64,000 nucleotides of DNA from Mytilus edulis (GCF_963676685.1 NC_092354.1:24770193-24834192); one strand, 5' to 3'. Counted from the stretch's first letter, positions 10,655-23,522 are shown. Notes: generated by a model from the sequence alone, not told the origin. Translations and numbers: made by a program.

Positions 10655-11005
10655 ATGTTTTTAAGATATCTTGGTTTGGCGAATATTGAAATATCCACAG
10701 ACATGTATTTATTTCGTCCTTTGTATAGATCTAAAGATAAATGTGGTTTGATTAAGGTTAACAGGCCTATAAGTTATACTACTGCAAGAGAATGTATGAT
10801 AAAGCGTTTGAAAATGGTCGCTCCAGAGCTTAACCTTGGTTTACATTCTTTACGGTCAGGAGGTGCCACTTCGGCTGCTAATGCAGGTGTTAATGACAGG
10901 TGTTGGAAAAGACACGGAAGGTGGAAGAGTGATTCAAGTAAGGATGGTTATGTAGCAGATTCGGTTGCTAACCGATTACAAGTTTCAGAGCATTTAGGTT
11001 TATAA
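10655..11005 (+). pseudogene. Tyrosine recombinase C-terminal half (Ngaro/DIRS-like)
   Basis: The open frame contains LHSLRSGGATSAANAGV (the HxxR catalytic block), KRHGRWKSDSSKDGYV (the H/W position and probable nucleophile Tyr) and a short tail. The first catalytic Arg and the whole N-terminal DNA-binding part are absent, so it is 5'-truncated at about 10640. The family recombines circular cDNA into the genome without a target-site duplication. The split direct repeats just downstream (11134-11885) support assignment to the Ngaro/DIRS order. Confidence 0.8.
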
Positions 11006-11133
11006 ATTGTTATTGTGTTCAAAATGTTTTGCTGTTTAGCTGTCCTTTATTTGAAGGTTTTTTTTTTTGTACATTACTGTGATTATTACCAATTGGTCAG
11101 TTTTTTTCTTTATACTCTATCTTTGTTGTTCTA

Positions 11134-11885
11134 TATACGCAGCGAGCTAGTCAACAAACTTAAGTTTGTAGTTGAGTTATTTTTCTTAGATGCTAAGGTA
11201 CATGAGTATAGAGAAGACTAGATAATTCCCGCGGCACGCAGTAAAGCGTGAATTTATTGTCTTCTCGGTAAGGTATTTCCGAGGCGTAGGAATTTTTGGC
11301 GCCAAAAATTGTAGTGGTAAATAGATAGTTATATGAGTATCATTTCTAGCCTTGCGTTCGTACTGTGTACATCAAATTTTTTCATATAAGCATAAAGAAT
11401 GCTCAATTTGACAATTGTTAATTGTTAATGGTCTGTTATATATAGTTTATATATATATGGTATGGCTATATAGACGTAATCGGATTTGGATTGTATGTTG
11501 TCTTATAAATTTTTTATAGCCGTAGTCTTCGGACTAAAACTCCCTTTTATTAAGTTAGATTGAGCATTTTTTGGTACATGAACATTTATGTTATATGAGT
11601 GCGGTCCAACACTTAGTTTCGCTTGGCATTGACAAAAGGACGCAGGTTTCCAAAAGGTTTTTCCTGATCGGCCACGAAACAGTATTTTGTGTGTTTTGAA
11701 TATTGATAATTTGGAAGATGATGGCAAATAGTATTTTGTATATATGTTATGTTGTTATAATATTGCTGTATTGTAATAAAGCGGCAGCTCAGAAAAGATA
11801 TACGCAGCGAGCTAGTCAACAAACTTAAGTTTGTAGTTGAGTTATTTTTCTTAGATGCTAAGGTACATGAGTATAGAGAAGACTT
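11134..11885 (+). repeat. Split direct repeats of a Ngaro-like right end (B1-A2-B2)
   Basis: An ~86-bp sequence (starting atatacgcagcgagctag, ending gtatagagaagact) occurs at about 11134-11220 and again at 11798-11885, essentially identical. The ~577 bp between them starts gataattcccgcggcacg. In Ngaro elements the right end is B1-A2-B2, with the A1 partner upstream of gag. Here A1 is absent because the element is truncated at 10.64 kb. The recombinase stop lies ~130 bp upstream of B1, as expected. Confidence 0.65.
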
Positions 11886-11906
11886 GAAATTTCCTTGTTT
11901 AACAAG

Positions 11907-12133
11907 GATGTGACAATGAAGAAGCATTGGCTGCAAAAATGCTCTATCTGTCGAAAAGAGTAAATACACTGAAACAGAGGGTGGAAGAAGAAAATTTGGA
12001 GAGACGTAAGACAATTTGGAAAGAGCCAGATAATCATACTTTAGACGATTTTCCACTTCTTGATGAAGAAGATCTGAGAAACATAACGTGCGGTGTCTAT
12101 CAACTAAAACTTGTTTTCTGCCAATTGCAACAG
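11907..12133 (+). CDS. Exon (penultimate) of a split host-like gene, upstream of the 70-bp array
   Basis: A probable acceptor (ttgtttaacaag, ending 11906) opens a frame reading CDNEEALAAKMLYLSKRV, a charged coiled-coil-like QRVEEENLERRKTIW, then DDFPLLDEEDLRNITCGVYQLK. The last motif resembles one I associate with a family of bivalve proteins (DFPxLxEEELRNxTxGVYQxK). The frame runs to a CAG|GTAGAA donor at 12133/12134. The final seven or eight codons (LVFCQLQQ) come from the first partial unit of the repeat array, so the exon end has been rewritten by the repeat. The next exon is at 23213, in matching phase 0. Upstream exons are not seen; a Ngaro-like end lies 20 bp upstream. Function unknown. 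Confidence 0.6.
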
Positions 12134-15100
12134 GTAGAATATGATATAAGACAAACAATGTCCCCATCATACTTTTACTTGTTGTTTTCTGTCAATAAAA
12201 ACAGGAAGACAATGATATAAGACATACAGTTTCCCTATCATACTTAACTTGTTGTTTTCTGCCAATTGCAACAGGTAGAATATGATATAAAACATACAGT
12301 GTCCCTATCATACTGGTTTGTTGTTTTCTCCCAATTACAACAGGTAGAATATGATATAAAACATACAATGTCCCTATCATATTCTACTTGTTGTTTTCTG
12401 CCGATTACAACAGGTAGAATATGATACAAGACAATCAATGTCCCTATCATTCTTTTACTTGTTGTTTTCTGTCAATAACAACAGGTAGACAATGGTATAA
12501 GACATACAGTGTCCCTATCATACTTAACTTGTTGTTTTCTGCCAATTGCAACAGGTAGAATATGATATAAAACATACAGTGTCCCTATCATACTTTTACG
12601 TGTTGTTTTCTGCCAATTACAACAGGTAGAATTAATATAAGACATGCAATGTCCCTTTCATACTTCTACTTGTTGTTTTCTCCCAATTACAACAGGTAGA
12701 ATATGATATAAAACATACAATGTCCCTATCATATTCTACTTGTTGTTTTCTGCCGATTACAACAGGTAGAATATGATACAAGACAATCAATGTCCCTATC
12801 ATTCTTTTACTTGTTGTTTTCTGTCAATAACAACAGGTAGACAATGATATAAGACATACAGTGTCCCTATCATACTTAACTTGTTGTTTTCTGCCAATTA
12901 CAACAAGTAAAATATGATATAACACATATAGTGTACCTTTCATACTATGCTTGTTGTTTTCTGCCAATTACAACAGGTAGAATATGATATAAGACATACA
13001 ATGCCCCTATCATATTCTACTTGTTGTTTTCTATCAATAACAACAGGTAGACCAAGATTTTAGACATACAGTGTACCTATCATACTTTGCTTGTTGTTTT
13101 CTGCCAATTACAACAGGTAGAATATGATATAAAACATACAATGTCCCTATCATATTCTACTTGTTGTTTTCTGCCGATTACAACAGGTAGAATATGATAC
13201 AAGACAATCAATGTCCCTATCATTCTTTTACTTGTTGTTTTCTGTCAATAACAACAGGTAGACAATGGTATAAGACATACAGTGTCCCTATCATACTTAA
13301 CTTGTTGTTTTCTGCCAATTACAACAAGTAAAATATTATATAACACATATAGTGTACCTTTCATACTATGCTTGTTGTTTTCTGCCAATTACAACAGGTA
13401 GAATATGATAAAAGACATACAATGTCCCTTTCATATTCTACTTGTTGTTTTCTGCCAATTACAACAGGTAGAATATGATATAAAACATACAGTGTCTCTA
13501 TCATATTATACTTGTTGTTTTCTATCAATAACAACAGGTAGACCAAGATTTAAGACATACAGTGTACCTATCATACTTTGCTTGTTGTTTCCTGCCAATT
13601 ACAACAGGTAGAATATGATATAAGACATACAATGTCCCTTTCATATGTTACTTGTTGTTTTCTGCCAATTACAACAGGTAGAATATGATATAAGACAAAC
13701 AATGTCCCCATCATACTTTTACTTGTTGTTTTCTGTCAATAAAAACAGGAAGACAATGATATAAGACATACAGTTTCCCTATCATACTTAACTTGTTGTT
13801 TTCTGCCAATTGCAACAGGTAGAATATGATATAAAACATACAGTGTCCCTATCATACTGGTTTGTTTTTTTCTGCCAATTACAACAGGTAGAATTAATAT
13901 AAGACATACAATGTCCCTTTCATATTCTACTTGTTGTTTTCTGCCAATTACAACAGGTAGAATATGATATAAAACATACAGTGTCCCTATCATATTATAC
14001 TTGTTGTTTTCTGCCAATTACAACAGGTAGAATATGATAAAAGTCATACAATGTCCCCATCATACTTTTACTTGTTGTTTTCTGTCAATTACAACAGGTA
14101 GAATTAATATAAGACATGCAATGTCCCTTTCATACTTCTACTTGTTGTTTTCTCCCAATTACAACAGGTAGAATATGATATAAAACATACAATGTCCCTA
14201 TCATATTCTACTTGTTGTTTTCTATCAATAACAACAGGTAGACCAAGATTTTAGACATACAGTGTACCTATCATACTTTGCTTGTTGTTTTCTGCCTATT
14301 ACAACAGGTAGAATATGATATAAGACATACAATGTCCCTTTCATATTCTACTTGTTGTTTTCTGCCAATTACAACAGGTAGAATATGATATAAGACAAAC
14401 AATGTCCCCATCATACTTTTACTTGTTGTTTTCTGTCAATAAAAACAGGAAGACAATGATATAAGACATACAGTTTCCCTATCATACTTAACTTGTTGTT
14501 TTCTGCCAATTGCAACAGGTAGAATATGATATAAAACATACAGTGTCCCTATCATACTGGTTTTTTTTTTTTCTGCCAATTACAACAGGTAGAATTAATA
14601 TAAGACATACAATGTCCCTTTCATATTCTACTTGTTGTTTTCTGCCAATTACAACAGGTAGAATATGATATAAAACATACAGTGTCCCTATCATATTATA
14701 CTTGTTGTTTTCTGCCAATTACAACAGGTAGAATATGATAAAAGTCATACAATGTCCCCATCATACTTTTACTTGTTGTTTTCTGTCAATTACAACAGGT
14801 ATAATTAATATAAGACATGCAATGTCCCTTTCATACTTCTACTTGTTGTTTTCTCCCAATTACAACAGGTAGAATATGATATAAAACATACAATGTCCCT
14901 ATCATATTCTACTTGTTGTTTTCTGCCGATTACAACAGGTAGAATATGATACAAGACAATCAATGTCGCTATTATTCTTTTACTTGTTGTTTTCTGTCAA
15001 TAACAACAGGTAGACAATGATATAAGACATACAGTGTCCCTATCATACTTAACTTGTTGTTTTCTGCCAATTACAACAAGTAAAATATGATATAACACAT

Positions 15101-18100
15101 ATAGTGTACCTTTCATACTATGCTTGTTGTTTTCTCCCAATTACAACAGGTAGAATATGATATAAAACATACAATGTCCCTATCATATTCTACTTGTTGT
15201 TTTCTGCCGATTACAACAGGTAGAATATGATACAAGACAATCAATGTCCCTATCATTCTTTTACTTGTTGTTTTCTGTCAATAACAACAGGTAGACAATG
15301 GTATAAGACATACAGTGTCCCTATCATACTTAACTTGTTGTTTTCTGCCAATTGCAACAGGTAGAATATGATATAAAACATACAGTGTCCCTATCATACT
15401 TTTACGTGTTGTTTTCTGCCAATTACAACAGGTAGAATTAATATAAGACATGCAATGTCCCTTTCATACTTCTACTTGTTGTTTTCTCCCAATTACAACA
15501 GGTAGAATATGATATAAAACATACAATGTCCCTATCATATTCTACTTGTTGTTTTCTGCCGATTACAACAGGTAGAATATGATACAAGACAATCAATGTC
15601 CCTATCATTCTTTTACTTGTTGTTTTCTGTCAATAACAACAGGTAGACAATGATATAAGACATACAGTGTCCCTATCATACTTAACTTGTTGTTTTCTGC
15701 CAATTACAACAAGTAAAATATGATATAACACATATAGTGTACCTTTCATACTATGCTTGTTGTTTTCTGCCAATTACAACAGGTAGAATATGATATAAGA
15801 CATACAATGCCCCTATCATATTCTACTTGTTGTTTTCTATCAATAACAACAGGTAGACCAAGATTTTAGACATACAGTGTACCTATCATACTTTGCTTGT
15901 TGTTTTCTGCCAATTACAACAGGTAGAATATGATATAAAACATACAATGTCCCTATCATATTCTACTTGTTGTTTTCTGCCGATTACAACAGGTAGAATA
16001 TGATACAAGACAATCAATGTCCCTATCATTCTTTTACTTGTTGTTTTCTGTCAATAACAACAGGTAGACAATGGTATAAGACATACAGTGTCCCTATCAT
16101 ACTTAACTTGTTGTTTTCTGCCAATTACAACAAGTAAAATATTATATAACACATATAGTGTACCTTTCATACTATGCTTGTTGTTTTCTGCCAATTACAA
16201 CAGGTAGAATATGATAAAAGACATACAATGTCCCTTTCATATTCTACTTGTTGTTTTCTGCCAATTACAACAGGTAGAATATGATATAAAACATACAGTG
16301 TCTCTATCATATTATACTTGTTGTTTTCTATCAATAACAACAGGTAGACCAAGATTTAAGACATACAGTGTACCTATCATACTTTGCTTGTTGTTTCCTG
16401 CCAATTACAACAGGTAGAATATGATATAAGACATACAATGTCCCTTTCATATGTTACTTGTTGTTTTCTGCCAATTACAACAGGTAGAATATGATATAAG
16501 ACAAACAATGTCCCCATCATACTTTTACTTGTTGTTTTCTGTCAATAAAAACAGGAAGACAATGATATAAGACATACAGTTTCCCTATCATACTTAACTT
16601 GTTGTTTTCTGCCAATTGCAACAGGTAGAATATGATATAAAACATACAGTGTCCCTATCATACTGGTTTGTTTTTTTCTGCCAATTACAACAGGTAGAAT
16701 TAATATAAGACATACAATGTCCCTTTCATATTCTACTTGTTGTTTTCTGCCAATTACAACAGGTAGAATATGATATAAAACATACAGTGTCCCTATCATA
16801 TTATACTTGTTGTTTTCTGCCAATTACAACAGGTAGAATATGATAAAAGTCATACAATGTCCCCATCATACTTTTACTTGTTGTTTTCTGTCAATTACAA
16901 CAGGTAGAATTAATATAAGACATGCAATGTCCCTTTCATACTTCTACTTGTTGTTTTCTCCCAATTACAACAGGTAGAATATGATATAAAACATACAATG
17001 TCCCTATCATATTCTACTTGTTGTTTTCTATCAATAACAACAGGTAGACCAAGATTTTAGACATACAGTGTACCTATCATACTTTGCTTGTTGTTTTCTG
17101 CCTATTACAACAGGTAGAATATGATATAAGACATACAATGTCCCTTTCATATTCTACTTGTTGTTTTCTGCCAATTACAACAGGTAGAATATGATATAAG
17201 ACAAACAATGTCCCCATCATACTTTTACTTGTTGTTTTCTGTCAATAAAAACAGGAAGACAATGATATAAGACATACAGTTTCCCTATCATACTTAACTT
17301 GTTGTTTTCTGCCAATTGCAACAGGTAGAATATGATATAAAACATACAGTGTCCCTATCATACTGGTTTTTTTTTTTTCTGCCAATTACAACAGGTAGAA
17401 TTAATATAAGACATACAATGTCCCTTTCATATTCTACTTGTTGTTTTCTGCCAATTACAACAGGTAGAATATGATATAAAACATACAGTGTCCCTATCAT
17501 ATTATACTTGTTGTTTTCTGCCAATTACAACAGGTAGAATATGATAAAAGTCATACAATGTCCCCATCATACTTTTACTTGTTGTTTTCTGTCAATTACA
17601 ACAGGTATAATTAATATAAGACATGCAATGTCCCTTTCATACTTCTACTTGTTGTTTTCTCCCAATTACAACAGGTAGAATATGATATAAAACATACAAT
17701 GTCCCTATCATATTCTACTTGTTGTTTTCTGCCGATTACAACAGGTAGAATATGATACAAGACAATCAATGTCGCTATTATTCTTTTACTTGTTGTTTTC
17801 TGTCAATAACAACAGGTAGACAATGATATAAGACATACAGTGTCCCTATCATACTTAACTTGTTGTTTTCTGCCAATTACAACAAGTAAAATATGATATA
17901 ACACATATAGTGTACCTTTCATACTATGCTTGTTGTTTTCTGCCAATTACAACAGGTAGAATATGATATGAGACATACAATGCCCCTATCATATTCTAGT
18001 TGTTGTTTTCTGTGAATTACAACAGGTAAACTATGATATAAGACATACAATGTACCTATCATACTTTACTTGTTGCTTTCTGCCAATTACAACAGGTAGA

Positions 18101-21100
18101 TTATGATATAAGACATACAATGTCCCTATCATATTCTAATTACAACAGGTAGAATATGATATGAGACATATAATGTCCCTATCATATTCTACTTGTTGTT
18201 TTTCTGCCAATTACAACAGGTAGAATATAATATAAGACATACAATGTCCCTATCATATTCTACTTGTTGTTTTCTGCCAATTACAACAGGTAGAATATGA
18301 TATAAGACATACAGTGTCCCTGCCATCTTCTACTTGTTGTCTGCCAATTACAACAGGTAGAATATGATATAAAACATACAGTGTCCCTGCCATCTTCTAC
18401 TTGTTGTTTTCTGCCAATTACAACTAGTAGAATATGATATAAGACACACAATGTCCCTATCATATTCTACTTGTTGTTTTCTGCCAAATACAACAGATAG
18501 AATATGATATAAGACATACAATTTCCATATCATATTCTTCTGGTTGTTTTCTGCCAATTACAACAGGTAGAATATGATATAAAACATACAATGTCCCTAT
18601 CATATTCTACTTGTTGTTTTTCTGCCAATTACAACAGGTAGAATATAATATAAGACATACAATGTCCCTATCATATTTTACTTGTTGTTTTCTGCCAATT
18701 ACAACAGGTAGAATATGATATAAGACATACAATGTCCATTCCATATTCTACTTGTTCTTTTCATCAAATTACAACAGATAGAATATGACATGAGACATGT
18801 AATGTCCCTATTATTTTCTACTTGTTGTTTTTCTGCCAATTACAACAGGTAGAATATAATATAAGACATACCATGTCCCTATCATATTTTACTTGTTGTT
18901 TTCTGTCAATTACAACAGGTAGAATATGATATAAGACATACAATGTCCATTCCATATTCTACTTGTTATTTTCTTCAAATTACAACAGAAAGAATATGAT
19001 ATGAGACATATAATGTCCCTATTATATTCTACTTGTTGTTTTTCTGCCAATTACAACAGGTAGAATATGATATAAGACATACAATGTCCTTATCATATTC
19101 TACTTGTTGTTTTCTGCCAATTACAACAGGTAGAATATGATATAAGACATACAATGTCCCTATCATATTCTACTTGTTGTTTTCTGCCAATTACAACAGG
19201 TAGAATATGATATAAAACATACAGTGTCCCTGCCATCTTCTACTTGTTGTTTTCTGCCAATTACAACTGGTAGAATATGATATAAGACACACAATGTCCC
19301 TATCATATTCTACTTGTTGTTTTCTGCCAATTACAACAGATAGAATATGATATAAGACATACAATTTCCATATCATATTCTTCTGGTTGTTTTCTGCCAA
19401 TTACAACAGGTAGAATATGATATAAAACATACAATGTCCCTATCATATTCTACTTGTTGTTTTTCTGCCAATTACAACAGGTAGAATAAAATATAAGACA
19501 TACAATGTCCCTATCATATTTTACTTGTTGTTTTCTGCCAATTACAACAGGTAGAATATGATATAAGACATACAATGTCCATTCCATATTCTACTTGTTG
19601 TTTTCTTCAAATTACAACAGATAGAATATGACATGAGACATATAATGTCCCTATTATTTTCTACTTGTTGTTTTTCTGCCAATTACAACAGGTAGAATAT
19701 AATATAAGACATACAATGTCCCTATCATATTTTACTTGTTGTTTTCTGCCAATTACAACAGGTAGAATATGATATAAGACATACAATGTCCATTCCATAT
19801 TCTACTTGTTGTTTTCTTCAAATTACAACAGAAAGAATATGATATGAGACATATAATGTCCCTATTATATTCTACTTGTTGTTTTTCTGCCAATTACAAC
19901 AGGTAGAATATGATATAAGACATACAATGTCCCTATCATATTCTACTTGTTGTTTTCTGCCAATTACAACAGGTAGAATATGATATAAAACATACAGTGT
20001 CCCTGCCATCTTCTACTTGTTGTTTTCTGCATATTACAACTGGTAGAATATGATATAAGACACACAATGTCCCTATCATATTCTACTTGTTGTTTTCTGC
20101 CAATTACAACAGATAGAATATGATATAAGACATACAATTTCCCTATCTTATTCTACTTGTTGTTTTCTGCCAATTACAACAGGTAGAATATGATATAAAA
20201 CATACAATGTCCCTATCATATTCTACTTGTTGTTTTCTGCCAATTACAACTGGTAGAATATGATATAAAACATACAGTGTCCCTGCCATCTTCTACTTGT
20301 TGTTTTCTGCCAATTACAACTGGTAGAATATGATATAAAACATACAGTGTCTCTATCATATTATACTTGTTGTTTTCTATCAATAACAACAGGTAGACCA
20401 AGATTTTAGACATACAGTGTACCTATCATACTTTGCTTGTTGTTTTCTGCCAATTACAACAGGTAGAATATGATATAAGACATACAATGTCCCTTTCATA
20501 TTCTACTTGTTGTTTTCTGCCAATTACAACAGGTAGAATATGATATAAGACAAACAATGTCCCCATCATACTTTTACTTGTTGTTTTCTGTCAATAAAAA
20601 CAGGAAGACAATGATATAAGACATACAGTTTCCCTATCATACTTAACTTGTTGTTTTCTGCCAATTGCAACAGGTAGAATATGATATAAAACATACAGTG
20701 TCCCTATCATACTGGTTTGTTTTTTTCTGCCAATTACAACAGGTAGAATTAATATAAGACATACAATGTCCCTTTCATATTCTACTTGTTGTTTTCTGCC
20801 AATTACAACAGGTAGAATATGATATAAAACATACAGTGTCCCTATCATATTATACTTGTTGTTTTCTGCCAATTACAACAGGTAGAATATGATAAAAGTC
20901 ATACAATGTCCCCATCATACTTTTACTTGTTGTTTTCTGTCAATTACAACAGGTAGAATTAATATAAGACATGCAATGTCCCTTTCATACTTCTACTTGT
21001 TGTTTTCTCCCAATTACAACAGGTAGAATATGATATAAAACATACAATGTCCCTATCATATTCTACTTGTTGTTTTCTGCCGATTACAACAGGTAGAATA

Positions 21101-23212
21101 TGATACAAGACAATCAATGTCCCTATCATTCTTTTACTTGTTGTTTTCTGTCAATAACAACAGGTAGACAATGATATAAGACATACAGTGTCCCTATCAT
21201 ACTTAACTTGTTGTTGTCTGCCAATTACAACAAGTAAAATATGATATAACACATATAGTGTACCTTTCATACTATGCTTGTTGTTTTCTGCCAATTACAA
21301 CAGGTAGAATATGATATAAGACATACAATGCCCCTATCATACTTCTACTTGTTGTTTTCTATCAATAACAACAGGTAGACCAAGATTTTAGACATACAGT
21401 GTACCTATCATACTTTGCTTGTTGTTTTCTGCCAATTACAACAGGTAGAATATGATATAAGACATACAATGTCCCTTTCATATTCTACTTGTTGTTTTCT
21501 GCCAATTACAACAGGTAGAATATGATATAAGACAAACAATGTCCCCATCATACTTTTACTTGTTGTTTTCTGTCAATAAAAACAGGAAGACAATGATATA
21601 AGCCATACAGTGTCCCTATCATACTTAACTTGTTGTTTTCTGCTAATTACAACAAGTAAAATATGATATAACACATATAGTGTACCTATCATATTCTACT
21701 TGTTGTTTTCTGCCAATTACAACAGGTAGAATATGATATAAAACATAGTGTCCCTATCATATTATACTTGTTGTTTTCTGCCGATTACAACAAGTAGAAT
21801 ATGATATAAGACATACAATTTCCCTATCATATTCTACTTGTTGTTTTCTGCCAATTACAACAGGTAGAATATGATATAAAACATACAGTGTCCCTGCCAT
21901 CTTCTACTTGTCGATTTCTGTCAATTACAACTGGTAGAATATGATATAAGATACACAATGTCCCTATCATATTCTACTTATTGTTTTCTACCAATTACAA
22001 CATGTAGAATATGATATAAGACATACAATGCTCCTTTCATATTCTACTTGTTGTTTTCTGCCAATTACAACAGGTAGAATATGATATAAAACATACAGTG
22101 TCCCTGTCATATTCTACTTGTTGTTTTCTGCCAATTACAACAGGTAGATTATGATATAAGTCATACAATGTCCCTATCATATTATACTTGTTGTTTTCTG
22201 CCAATTACAACAGGTAGAATATGATATAAGTCATACAATGTCCCTATCATACTTTGCTTGTTGTTTTCTGCCAATTACAACAGGTAGAATATGATATAAG
22301 ACATACAATGTCCCTTTAATATTCTACTTGTTGTTTTCTGCCAATTACAACAGGTAGAATATGATATAAGACAAACAATGTCCCTATCATACTTTTACTT
22401 GTTTTTTTTCTGTCAATAAAAACAGTAAGACAATGATATAAAACATACAGTGTCCCTATCATACTTTGTTTGTTGTTTTCTATCAATTACAACAGGTAGC
22501 ATTAATATAAGACATACAATGTCCCTTTCATATTCTACTTGTTGTTTTCTGCCAATTACAACAGGTAGAATATGATATAAGACATACAGTGTCCCTATCA
22601 TACTTAACTTGTTGTTTTCTGCCAATTGCAACAGGTAGAATATGATATAAAACATACAGTGTCCCTGTCATATTATACTTGTTGTTTTCTGCCAATTACA
22701 ACAGGTAGAATTAATATAAGACATACAATGTCCCTTTCATATTCTACTTGTTGTTTTCTGCCAATTACAACAGGTAGAATATGATATAAAACATACAGTG
22801 TCCCTATCATATTACACTTGTTGTTTTCTGCCAATTACAACAGGTAGAATATGATATAAGACAATCAATGTCCCCATCATACTTTTACTTGTTGTTTTCT
22901 GTCAATAAAAACAGGAAGACAATGATATAAGACATACAGTGTCCCTATCATACTTAACTTGTTGTTTTCTGCCAATTGCAACAGGTAGAATATGATATAA
23001 AACATACAGTGTCCCTGTCATATTATACTTGTTGTTTTCTGCCAATTACAACAGGTAGAATATGATATAAGACAATCAATGTCCCCATCATACTTTTACT
23101 TGTTGTTTTCTGTCAATAACAACAGGTAGACAATGATATAAGAAATACAGTGTCCCTATCATACTTAATTTGCTGTGTTCTGCCAATTACAACAAGTAAA
23201 ATATGACGTCAG
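12110..23212 (+). repeat. 70-bp tandem array (about 158 units), filling one intron
   Basis: Consensus unit in GT...AG register: GTAGAATATGATATAAGACA, then TACAATGTCCCTATCATATT, then CTACTTGTTG, then TTTTCTGCCAATTACAACAG; total 70 nt. It holds inverted arms: GTAGAATATGATA pairs with TATCATATTCTAC around an 18-nt loop, and across unit borders TATCATATTCTACTTGTTG pairs with CAACAGGTAGAATATGATA around a 14-nt loop with a single G/U-tolerable mismatch. Variants include cttaacttg, caacaagtaaaat and gaccaagatttt units. The array starts inside the reading frame of the upstream exon and its last, altered unit (aagtaaaatatgacgtcag) provides the acceptor of the downstream exon. All ORFs inside, with recurring IGTLYVLYHILPVVIGRK-type peptides, are artefacts of the repeat. 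Confidence 0.95.
12327..17938 (+). repeat. Tandem higher-order duplication, period 2806 bp
   Basis: The block 12327-15132 is repeated almost exactly as 15133-17938. Several diagnostic variant units and the frames they create recur exactly 2806 bp apart (for example 13361 with 16167, 13736 with 16542, 14488 with 17294). 2806 is 40 units of about 70.15. A partial third copy recurs at +6855 (13736 with 20591), and a separate 843-bp (12-unit) period is seen at 18348 and 19191. Confidence 0.9.
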
Positions 23213-23455
23213 GCATACAGATCTCTCCACTATGGCATTAAGATTTCAGAAATTAAAAGAAAGATAGACGATGGATGTAAACCGTACATCGATATTCATC
23301 AGAAAAAGATAAGCTATAAAAGACCATCAAAACAAAAAGAATCAATATCAGAGCAAAGAGAAGAAGTAACGAACGAAACAGAGTCACAGACGACGAACAG
23401 CGATTTTTTTCAGCTGCTTCCAGAAGTTTTAGAGAATCTTTATAAGCTAATTTGA
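23213..23455 (+). CDS. Terminal exon of the array-containing gene
   Basis: After the acceptor cgtcag (23207-23212) the frame reads AYRSLHYGIKISEIKRKI, then a lysine-rich and acidic low-complexity stretch, and ends with FFQLLPEVLENLYKLI and TGA at 23453-23455. The 243 nt are 80 codons plus stop and join in phase 0 to the exon ending at 12133. Without the repeat-derived codons the junction would read GVYQLKQ followed by AYRS. The C-terminal tail is polar and predicted disordered; no catalytic motif is visible. A polyadenylation signal follows at 23517-23522. Confidence 0.6.
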   Translation, partial: AYRSLHYGIKISEIKRKIDDGCKPYIDIHQKKISYKRPSKQKESISEQREEVTNETESQTTNSDFFQLLPEVLENLYKLI

Positions 23456-23516
23456 TGCACTTATCAGCTGTTAGCTTCAGACTAGCTTGAAAACTATAAG
23501 GAGATTGTAAATGTCC

Positions 23517-23522
23517 AATAAA
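23517..23522 (+). terminator. AATAAA polyadenylation signal
   Basis: Canonical AATAAA 62 nt past the TGA of the terminal exon. It supports this being a genuine 3' end on the plus strand. Confidence 0.6.

Noticed and set aside
12192..22655. Some twenty ORFs with IGTLYVLYHILPVVIGRKQQ-type repeats
   Set aside because: They are three-frame translations of the 70-bp repeat, on both strands, with copies at the repeat's own period; no independent coding evidence.
12110..23212. CRISPR-like array
   Set aside because: Units are contiguous with no unique spacers, and the surroundings are eukaryotic (introns, SINEs, LINEs).
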